From Actinomycetes bacterium (GTDB lineage Bacteria; Actinomycetota; Actinomycetes; Propionibacteriales; Propionibacteriaceae), in NCBI GenBank assembly GCA_023442485.1, contig JAEZZG010000060.1, positions 1-33,150 of the forward strand: a stretch of 33,150 nucleotides of DNA, in the 5' to 3' direction. The first letter of the stretch is position 1, and the number at the start of each line of letters is the position of its first letter. The notes under the pieces are model-generated. The model saw only the letters and a list, made by a program, of their open reading frames with translations. It searched no databases and had not been told where the DNA came from. Below, one piece after another: positions 15,887 through 21,995 of the stretch. A program made the translations under genes and the position numbers.

Positions 15887-17254
15887 ATGAGTAAATCCAA
15901 ATCCGGCCTGCTGATTGCCTTCGCCGTCATCATCCTTGAACTGATCGGCGGAATGCAGACCTATCTCAGTCAGCTCATCTTGCCGATCCTTGCTAAAGAC
16001 CTCGACGCCCAAGGGTCTTACGGCATCATCATGGGGGTATCCGCAATTGCGTCCATGGCGGGTTTGCCGATCGGTGCAGCACTCATGAATCGCTGGCGGC
16101 TCCCCCGCCTCTTACTCGGGGCTACGACCGCTCTTATCGTCGGTGCGCTGATTAGCGCCGTCTCCCCACATATTGCGGTCTATCTCGCAGGGGCAATCAT
16201 CCGAGGGCTAGCCGGGTCCGTCCTCGCCATGACCTCAATCGGGGCGGTCGCACTCGGGCTTTCGGGACGTGCCCGACAACTCACCCTGGCGTTTTCGTCC
16301 GCGAGCTGGGTGATCTCATCCATCGTCGGCCCCACCTACGCTGCCTGGGTGACCCACCTTTTGTCTTGGCGTTGGGCGATGTTGCTCTACCTTCCCTTCC
16401 TCCTCGTCGCCCGCGTCGTCATCGCCGTCAACCTCACCATCGACTCTCAGCGAAAAGACGCACCTTTTTCCTACGTCGCCCTGCTGCTGATCGTTGTCGG
16501 TGTGGGCATGACAGTCATCCCCGCGACCGGAGCCATCAAAATCATCCTGTTGGTGGCGGGCATCATCATCTTGGGTCGGGTCGCCGTGTTGCTGATGCCG
16601 ACACACACCTTCACCAAGAAGACGCCCAGACGTGCCGCCCTGGCAGGCATGTTCTTCCTGACCGGCAGCTACCTATGCGCCAATGAACTGGTCAGCCTGA
16701 CCGCGCACGACATCTTCCAAGCCGGGGCAGACGCCCTCGGGCTAATCCTGATGGGAGGCGGTCTCGGCTGGGCAATCATCGGGGTAGCGTGTGGAATCAA
16801 ACCCGCAACCAGCAGGCTCGCGTATCGACTGCGGTCATCGTCCGGGCTCGGTTTGATCACCACCGTCGCCGTCATCTTCGCTGCATGGACGCAGTCTTCG
16901 TGGCGCCCAGAATCCTTCGTCCTAGGTTTCGTGATTGCCTGGACGATTGCCGGCATCGGAATGGGGCTGGTCTACCTCGACACCCTCAACATCTTCTTCG
17001 ACGAACCTACCGTCCCCGACGGGATCAGTATCGAAGAAATGGCGAGTTCATCGGTCATCGTCGAATCCCTTGCGTCAACGATGTTCATCCCCCTGGCAAC
17101 GTCGATCGTCGCGACGGCCTTCACGTCCCATTCTGCAGCGTCGGCACTGCCCTACACCTTGGCGTGGATCGTCGTCGCAATCGCCGCCCTCCTGGCCTTC
17201 TACTACTTACGCCACGCCGAACCGGCACAGCACTGTCAGACGGGCACCAGCTAA
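15887..17254 (+). CDS. MFS transporter, drug-resistance type
   Basis: A 455-residue major facilitator with thirteen or fourteen hydrophobic segments, the size of EmrB/QacA-type pumps. Landmarks are ELIGGMQTYLSQLILPILAK at helix 1, a degenerate loop around MNRWRLPRLLLGATT, and RGLAGSVLAMTSIGAVALGL at the motif C region. The charged residues usual in the first loop motif (D/R) are largely absent, so it may be a distant member. The ATG has AAGG upstream. It stands alone between the AraC remnant and the ArsR gene, and the short AraC domain just upstream may once have controlled it. The substrate is unknown. Confidence 0.82.
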   Translation: MSKSKSGLLIAFAVIILELIGGMQTYLSQLILPILAKDLDAQGSYGIIMGVSAIASMAGLPIGAALMNRWRLPRLLLGATTALIVGALISAVSPHIAVYLAGAIIRGLAGSVLAMTSIGAVALGLSGRARQLTLAFSSASWVISSIVGPTYAAWVTHLLSWRWAMLLYLPFLLVARVVIAVNLTIDSQRKDAPFSYVALLLIVVGVGMTVIPATGAIKIILLVAGIIILGRVAVLLMPTHTFTKKTPRRAALAGMFFLTGSYLCANELVSLTAHDIFQAGADALGLILMGGGLGWAIIGVACGIKPATSRLAYRLRSSSGLGLITTVAVIFAAWTQSSWRPESFVLGFVIAWTIAGIGMGLVYLDTLNIFFDEPTVPDGISIEEMASSSVIVESLASTMFIPLATSIVATAFTSHSAASALPYTLAWIVVAIAALLAFYYLRHAEPAQHCQTGTS

Positions 17255-17273
17255 ACACCTCCTTGTGTTAGTA

Positions 17274-17289
17274 TGTGCGCATGTGCGCA
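17274..17289. promoter_or_regulatory. Probable ArsR-type operator overlapping the arsR start
   Basis: The octamer TGTGCGCA occurs twice in tandem (17274-17281 and 17282-17289). Each contains the self-complementary hexamer TGCGCA, giving a 6-2-6 dyad inside an A/T flank (TATG...AATA). ArsR/SmtB sensors bind dyads of this size over their own promoters. TAGTAT (17269-17274) could be a -10, which would place the operator at the transcription start and over the start codon. Confidence 0.6.
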
Positions 17290-17634
17290 AATAAGGATAC
17301 TGCGGGGTTGGGTTTCGCTGACGATCTCGTCACCGGTGCCCGCGACGTATTCACCATGCTGGCCGACGTCACCCGAATCAAGATCATCTTGGCGTTGGGA
17401 GACCACGGTGAACTCGCGGTCGGTGATCTAGCCTCCATCGTCCAACGCAATTCGCCTGCCGTCTCTCAGCACTTAGCGAAGATGCGCATGGCCAAAATGG
17501 TCACCTCCCGCCAAGACGGAACCAGCGTCTTTTACCGCCTCACCGACGAACACGCCCTGGCCCTGGTGCGCGAATCCATCCGCCAAGCCGAGCACGCGTT
17601 GACCCCTCCCGGGCAGCTCCCCTCCCACCACTGA
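17281..17634 (+). CDS. ArsR/SmtB-family metal sensor, CzrA-like
   Basis: A 117-residue winged-helix repressor starting at ATG 17281 (a GTG at 17275 would add two residues). The recognition helix region reads IVQRNSPAVSQHLAKMRMAK. The C-terminal helix carries DEH, ten residues, then QAEH. The alpha-5 metal site of CzrA/SmtB is D-x-H-x10-H-x2-(H/E), so three of the four ligands (Asp, His, His) fall at the right spacing and one His is replaced by Gln. That points to Zn, Co or Ni sensing. The paired MFS gene 19 bp downstream and the operator over its start suggest autoregulation and metal-inducible efflux. No N-terminal CxC arsenic or cadmium site is seen. Confidence 0.85.
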   Translation: MCANKDTAGLGFADDLVTGARDVFTMLADVTRIKIILALGDHGELAVGDLASIVQRNSPAVSQHLAKMRMAKMVTSRQDGTSVFYRLTDEHALALVRESIRQAEHALTPPGQLPSHH

Positions 17635-17653
17635 ACCGGAAACTGAGCCTCCC

Positions 17654-18907
17654 ATGCTGCAGGTTCTACGCAACCGGGTCTATGCCCACCTCTTCACTGC
17701 ACAGGTTCTCGCCCTTGTCGGCACCGGTTTACTGACTGTCGCCCTAGGTCTGCTCGCCTACGACATTGCAGGCACCAACGCGTCCAGGGTCCTCGGGATC
17801 GCCTTGTCCATCAAGATGATCGCCTACGTCTTCGTCTCACCCATTCTGACCACCTTAGTGCGCTCCCTTCCGCCTCGGACGGTCATGATCAGCGCCGACG
17901 TGATCCGTGCCCTGGTTGCAGCGTGTCTGCCCTGGGTGGATCGGCCTTGGATGATCTACGTCCTCATCCTCATCTTGCAGACGTCATCGGCGGCTTTCAC
18001 TCCCACATTTCAGGCAGTCATCCCTGAGGTACTCGTCGACGAAGACGACTACACCAACGCCATCTCTCTTTCGCGCCTGGCCTACGACCTAGAGGCGATG
18101 ATGAGCCCCATGCTTGCGGCGGCCCTGCTGACCATCGTCAGCTACCATTCTCTCTTCCTCGGAACCCTGGCAGGTTTCGTCGCCTCTGCCACTCTGGTCG
18201 CCAGCACTCGCCTCCCCGAGCTGGCTCCGCCCGACACTACCCAATCCTTCGCCGACCGGCTCACCTTAGGGGTGCGGGTGTTCTGGACGAAGCGGCCCCT
18301 GCGCTCACTCCTGGGCCTCAACCTGACCGTGGCGACCTCGACTGCCCTCGTCCTGGTCAACACCGTCGTCATCGTCCAAGCCAACTTCTCTCGCAGTCAA
18401 TCTGACGTCGCCCTCCTGCTGGGCTGGTATGGAGCCGGGTCGATGATGATCGCCTTGATTTCGCCACACATTCTGCGACGCGTCAACGCCGCCACATTCA
18501 TGACGGCAGGCTCCCTCCCCACGCCCATCTTGCTCTCAGTCATCGCCTTGGTGTTACTGCCCCACAGCGGTGGATACCTGTGGGTCGGCGCATGTGCCCT
18601 ATGGTTCGCGATGGGGGCAGTCAACTCCGTCACCTTGGTCACGTCGTCTCGGCTGCTACGCGACCACTCCACACCACAGAACCGCCCAGCGGTCTACGCC
18701 GCTCAATTCTCCCTCTCCCACGCTTGTTTCCTGATTACCTACCCCCTCGCTGGTATCGTCGCCTCGATATGGGGGCAGGTGACAGTCACCCTGATCCTGG
18801 CTTTGATCGCTGGTGCAGGCCTTGGCTGGGCAGTGTCGGTCAACGCAACCACTCGGCCCACTGCCGAGACGACGCCTGAATCCAGGTGTGCAGTGTCGAG
18901 TTCGTAG
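17654..18907 (+). CDS. MFS efflux transporter paired with the ArsR sensor
   Basis: A 417-residue major facilitator of the YfiS/NreB-like group. It begins LRNRVYAHLFTAQVLALVG and continues with GTGLLTVALGLLAYDIAG, then DVIRALVAACLPWV at the second loop region. Twelve hydrophobic segments are present. Members next to ArsR sensors usually export divalent metals such as Ni, Co or Zn, which fits the alpha-5 type site of the preceding regulator. No good ribosome binding site stands before the ATG, so coupling to arsR is likely. The last ~20 residues (TTRPTAETTPESRCAVSSS) are polar. They overlap an opposite-strand reading frame that looks like a foreign gene remnant, so the natural C-terminus may have been replaced. 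Confidence 0.85.
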   Translation: MLQVLRNRVYAHLFTAQVLALVGTGLLTVALGLLAYDIAGTNASRVLGIALSIKMIAYVFVSPILTTLVRSLPPRTVMISADVIRALVAACLPWVDRPWMIYVLILILQTSSAAFTPTFQAVIPEVLVDEDDYTNAISLSRLAYDLEAMMSPMLAAALLTIVSYHSLFLGTLAGFVASATLVASTRLPELAPPDTTQSFADRLTLGVRVFWTKRPLRSLLGLNLTVATSTALVLVNTVVIVQANFSRSQSDVALLLGWYGAGSMMIALISPHILRRVNAATFMTAGSLPTPILLSVIALVLLPHSGGYLWVGACALWFAMGAVNSVTLVTSSRLLRDHSTPQNRPAVYAAQFSLSHACFLITYPLAGIVASIWGQVTVTLILALIAGAGLGWAVSVNATTRPTAETTPESRCAVSSS

Positions 18908-18999
18908 CCGTGTCGCTGTTGTGGTCCAGACGCGCGGGGTTGTACCCATAGATGCGGTATTTCTCGAAGTAATCCTGGGCATTCACCTTGTCAACGATT
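18842..18999 (-). pseudogene. Unidentified coding remnant, opposite strand
   Basis: Reading the minus strand gives a ~51-residue frame with protein-like composition: VNAQDYFEKYRIYGYNP, then ARLDHNSDTATNSTLHTW, then a Trp-rich end closing at TGA. It is rich in Tyr, Asn and Trp, unlike random high-GC shadow translations, and it has no start or ribosome binding site of its own. I do not recognise the family. Its 3' part overlaps the end of the metal-efflux MFS gene. It may be the broken end of a gene that was inserted here. Confidence 0.35.
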
Positions 19000-19014
19000 C
19001 ATACTTATAGCTGA

Positions 19015-19563
19015 TACCCCTATCCGGTCAAGAAACTTTTCGTCAATGACGGAAATATCCTCGCTATCACCTTGACCTCAGGAGCCGGTGACGCGGTAGT
19101 CGCCGTGAGCAAGATGGAGCACGACCGCGCTGTTCTCACCTTGAAATACGGCGATGAGGTGACCAAACTCAACTCGATATCACCGAATGCCCCGTCCTTA
19201 GAGAATGTGATTAGCGCCCAGCCGCAGGTCATGTTCGCCGGGTGGAATTACGGATTCAAAGACGGCGGAGACCTCAACCCCGATTCCCTCGCCCAGCACA
19301 ACATCGGCGCCTATGTCCTCACCGAAAGCTGCCGGAAAGCCGACAAGACCCGAGGCACCATGAACCTATGGGACGCCCTCAGCACCGACATCTCCAATAT
19401 CGGGAAGATGACCGGCCATGACGACGTCGCCAAGGCTGCGATCGACGATATTGACGCACGCCGCAAGGCCCTAGAGGCTGCCCCGATGACCGACATCAAA
19501 CCTCAGCTTGACATCACCAAGCTCAGCTCCCTACCCGGAAATGATTGGTTGAAGAATAGCTAG
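19015..19563 (+). pseudogene. Internal fragment of a siderophore-binding protein
   Basis: The frame opens after TGA (19012-19014) and lacks a signal peptide. It encodes VKKLFVNDGNILAI and GAGDAVVAVSKMEHDRAVL, then PSLENVISAQPQVMFAGWNY, ESCRKADKTRGTMNLWDAL and IGKMTGHDDVAKAAIDDI. The pattern, with P-x-V-M-F-A-G-W-N-Y-G in the middle, is that of actinobacterial Fe-siderophore binding proteins of the FecB/TroA-like superfamily. The lipobox and first strands are missing, and the last third is replaced by GNDWLKNS and a stop. Both ends are gone, so it cannot work as a binding protein. It is from a different system than the intact lipoprotein at 9182. Confidence 0.75.
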
Positions 19564-19577
19564 CCGCCGCCAATCGC

Positions 19578-19619
19578 CCTTGGCTTGTGAGGTACCCTCT
19601 TACACCTCACAAGCCAAGG
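19578..19619. terminator. Perfect 16-bp stem-loop between convergent genes
   Basis: CCTTGGCTTGTGAGGT (19578-19593) is fully complementary to 19604-19619, with a 10-base loop. It stands between the siderophore-binding fragment (plus) and the CstR-type gene (minus). There is no T-run after either arm, so a classical intrinsic terminator is not proved. A bidirectional terminator or an RNA-processing hairpin is the most likely role. Confidence 0.6.
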
Positions 19620-19657
19620 CGTTCAAAGCCCAACTTCGAGCGGGCAACGGGCGATAC

Positions 19658-19927
19658 CTAAGCCAAGGCAAGGAACCATTTCTGCAGGTCCGCCATCGCC
19701 TCGTCCACGGCGCGTGAATCCTCAGCGGTTTCGAGACACTGACGCATCCCGCAAGCCATGATCGCGAAACCGACTTTATCCAGGGCCTTCGATACAGCAG
19801 CTAGCTGAGTCATCACGTCCTTGCAGTCTCGCCCCGCCTCGATCATCTTGATCACCCCGCCGAGTTGACCATGAGCCCTGCGCAGACGCTTCAACTCGGC
19901 ATCTAGCTGCATGGTTTCAATCTGCAT
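19658..19927 (-). CDS. cstR: CsoR/RcnR-superfamily regulator, CstR-like persulfide sensor
   Basis: An 89-residue all-helical DUF156 protein. The core LKRLRRAHGQLGGVIKMIE and GRDCKDVMTQLAAVSKALDK is typical of the superfamily. Cys35 and Cys64 are 29 residues apart, the spacing of the reactive pair in both CsoR and CstR. The position four before Cys64, which is the copper-binding His in CsoR, is Gly60. A third Cys sits at 59. Loss of the His and the neighbouring sulfur genes favour a CstR-type sensor that responds to persulfides rather than copper. The ATG directly follows the TAG of the upstream small gene. Two ATACCCC/GGGGTAT palindromes lie upstream of the pair. Copper sensing is the main alternative. 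Confidence 0.8.
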   Translation of the reverse strand: MQIETMQLDAELKRLRRAHGQLGGVIKMIEAGRDCKDVMTQLAAVSKALDKVGFAIMACGMRQCLETAEDSRAVDEAMADLQKWFLALA

Positions 19928-20104
19928 CTAGCGCCCCAGCAACCTCGCCAAGAAGCCGCGCTTGACCTGGGATTTCTCTTCCTCGGTGTGCCGTCCGTCA
20001 CACCATTGCGATGCCGGGACCTGTTGTTTCACCTGGTTGATGTGCTGGCCGCAGCCTGCCCACGTCGTCTTCTTGCACACCTTGCACGTCACGGGACGAC
20101 ACAT
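19928..20104 (-). CDS. 58-residue Cys-rich zinc-ribbon-like protein
   Basis: A small gene on the minus strand with GAAGGAGAG five bases before its ATG. The product starts MCRPVTCKVCKKTTWAGC and continues GQHINQVKQQVP, then QWCDGRH and a basic tail. Cys7-x2-Cys10 and Cys18-x2-His21 form a zinc-ribbon-like set, with Cys35 and His39 as further candidate ligands. No function is known to me. Similar short proteins with the pattern C-x2-C-x-K-T-T-W-x-G-C-x-x-H occur widely in actinobacteria. Its stop touches the start of the CstR-type gene, so the two are one operon that diverges from the polysulfide reductase. A role in metal or persulfide handling is inferred from position only. Confidence 0.8.
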   Translation of the reverse strand: MCRPVTCKVCKKTTWAGCGQHINQVKQQVPASQWCDGRHTEEEKSQVKRGFLARLLGR

Positions 20105-20176
20105 GATTGCTCTCCTTCATTCCTGATTTCGCGGCGTCATGCAGCTTGGCTACATGACTCACCTCTCAACAATAAT

Positions 20177-20192
20177 ATACCCCTGGGGGTAT
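20177..20192. promoter_or_regulatory. CsoR/CstR-type operator, copy 1
   Basis: ATACCCCTGGGGGTAT is a 16-bp dyad with 7-bp arms around TG. G-tract dyads flanked by A/T (ATACCCC/GGGGTAT) are the known target type of CsoR and CstR repressors. It lies in the divergent gap between the cstR-like operon and the reductase gene. Confidence 0.85.
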
Positions 20193-20222
20193 TTGAACTA
20201 TACCCCATGGGGTATCTATTCT
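20193..20222 (+). promoter_or_regulatory. Putative promoter of the polysulfide reductase gene
   Basis: TTGAAC (20193-20198) and TATTCT (20217-20222) are separated by 18 bp. Operator copy 2 fills the spacer. A start point about seven bases after the -10 would coincide with the ATG at 20229. No Shine-Dalgarno is visible, so a leaderless transcript is likely. Confidence 0.55.
20200..20215. promoter_or_regulatory. CsoR/CstR-type operator, copy 2
   Basis: ATACCCCATGGGGTAT is a perfect 16-bp palindrome, 23 bp centre to centre from copy 1. It sits between the likely -35 and -10 of the reductase promoter, where a bound repressor would block RNA polymerase. Confidence 0.87.
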
Positions 20223-20228
20223 TGGGTT

Positions 20229-21944
20229 ATGGCTATCCAACAACGAGACCAACGTCAGGTCATCATCGTCGGCGGAGTCGCAGGCGGCATGTCTTGTGCG
20301 ACTCGCCTCCGTCGTCTTGACGAAGACGTCAAGATCACCGTCATTGAACGCAGCGGCCACGTCAGCTTCGCTAACTGTGGACTGCCCTATTACGTCGGCG
20401 GCGTGATCTCCCAACGCAACGATTTACTTCTGCAAACACCCGAGGCACTGGCGGCGCGCTTCAACATCGATGTGCTCGTCAACACCACCGTTACCGCCAT
20501 TGACCCTGAATCGAAGACGGTCACCGTCGAATCTGAGGGCACGACCCGGCTTCTGCCCTATGACCAGCTCGTGCTCTCCCCCGGGGCACATCCGGTCATC
20601 CCGCCGATCCCGGGGATCGACAAGGCTTTAGTGCTGCGCAACGTCGAGGACACCGACAAGATGGCAGCCGCGATTGATGCCCTCGACGATCCGGCGTCGA
20701 AGTCAGCCGTCGTCATTGGCGGCGGATTCATCGGTCTCGAAGTAGCCGAGAATCTGCGTCGTCGCGGGTTGAGGGTCCACCTCGTCGAGGCCCAGAACCA
20801 GGTGATGACCCCTCTCGACGTGGAAATGGCCGGATTTGTTCACGCCGAACTGCGCCGACACGGAGTCGAGCTACACCTGGGCACCACGGTGACGGCGATC
20901 AGCGATCAATCTGTGACCATCGACCACGACGGCGAACTGCCCGCCGACCTGGTGGTTGCAGCCATCGGGGTCCGGCCCGAGACAAGCTGGGCGAGTGAGG
21001 CCGGGGTAAAGGTTGGTCCTCGCGGCGGTATCGCGGTGGACGCGACGATGCTCACCTCCAACCCTGACATTTATGCCATCGGTGACGCGGTGGAGAAGAT
21101 CGACGCCCTCTACGCCGACACCTCCCCGGCTACAGTGGGAACCGAACCTGACCCCGACGCGGCGGTCTTAGTCCCGCTGGCGAATACGGCGAACCGGCAG
21201 GGTCGGGTCTTGGCTGACATCTTGGCGGATCGGCCCGGGGCGGATCGGCCCGTTCTCGGTACCGCAATCGTGTCGGTCTTCGATCTCACCGTGGCTACGA
21301 CTGGCTGGTCCGAGAAGAGGCTGCGTGCCAGACATCGTCCTTTCCGCGTGATCCACACCCATCCGATGAATCACGCCAGCTACTATCCAGGCGCTGAGGT
21401 TATGGCGCTGAAACTACTCGTCGACCCGCAAACTGATCGGATTCTCGGCGCCCAAGCGGTCGGCGGTGACGGCGTAGATAAGCGCATCGACGTCCTGGCC
21501 ACCGCGATAGCTGGCGGAATCACAGCGTCCCGCCTAGCCGATCTTGAACTCGCTTACGCACCGAAATATGGGTCGGCGAAGGACCCGATCAACATGCTCG
21601 GATATGTCAACCTCAATCTTGCCCAAGGCGTGACCGAGTCTATCCAGTGGCATGAGCTCGCTGAGGCGATGAATCAAGCCACACTGATTGACGTGCGTAC
21701 CCCGGCTGAGTTCACTGGTGGCGCCATTCCCGGTGCAATCAATATCCCTGTTGACGAATTGCGTCAACGCCTCGCGGAACTGCCCGCAGGTGAGCTTATC
21801 GTCCATTGTGCCGTGGGAATCCGAGGCCACATCGCTGCCCGAATCCTCGCCGGGGCAGGACGCAGCGCCAAGAACCTGGACGGCGGCTACCGCACCTGGG
21901 TCAACTCTCCGGCGGCTAATCCTGACGGGCACGCGCAGGGGTGA
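20229..21944 (+). CDS. CoA-disulfide/polysulfide reductase with C-terminal rhodanese domain
   Basis: A 571-residue FAD enzyme. An N-terminal dinucleotide fold (VIIVGGVAGGMSCATRLRRL) is followed by SFANCGLPYY with the redox-active Cys50 of CoA-disulfide reductases. A second dinucleotide fold is VVIGGGFIGLEVAENL, the FAD end is NPDIYAIGDAVE, and a dimerisation domain carries the conserved HPMNHASYYPGA. From about residue 475 a rhodanese domain ends in HCAVGIRGHIAARIL with the sulfur-carrying Cys527. This architecture is that of NADH-dependent persulfide/polysulfide reductase (Npsr) and CoADR-Rhd. It would reduce CoA persulfide or polysulfide to H2S. The ATG at 20229 was chosen over in-frame upstream starts because those lie before or inside the operators. 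Regulation by the divergent CstR-like protein is likely. Confidence 0.9.
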   Translation: MAIQQRDQRQVIIVGGVAGGMSCATRLRRLDEDVKITVIERSGHVSFANCGLPYYVGGVISQRNDLLLQTPEALAARFNIDVLVNTTVTAIDPESKTVTVESEGTTRLLPYDQLVLSPGAHPVIPPIPGIDKALVLRNVEDTDKMAAAIDALDDPASKSAVVIGGGFIGLEVAENLRRRGLRVHLVEAQNQVMTPLDVEMAGFVHAELRRHGVELHLGTTVTAISDQSVTIDHDGELPADLVVAAIGVRPETSWASEAGVKVGPRGGIAVDATMLTSNPDIYAIGDAVEKIDALYADTSPATVGTEPDPDAAVLVPLANTANRQGRVLADILADRPGADRPVLGTAIVSVFDLTVATTGWSEKRLRARHRPFRVIHTHPMNHASYYPGAEVMALKLLVDPQTDRILGAQAVGGDGVDKRIDVLATAIAGGITASRLADLELAYAPKYGSAKDPINMLGYVNLNLAQGVTESIQWHELAEAMNQATLIDVRTPAEFTGGAIPGAINIPVDELRQRLAELPAGELIVHCAVGIRGHIAARILAGAGRSAKNLDGGYRTWVNSPAANPDGHAQG

Positions 21945-21995
21945 AACTCGCGGCCCTAGAATGGGGTCGAGCTTAGGGATTTGAAGGGAGCCCCA

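Noticed and set aside
20139..20228. Upstream in-frame start for the polysulfide reductase
   Set aside because: It would translate through both operators and adds 30 residues before the FAD fold that the family does not have.
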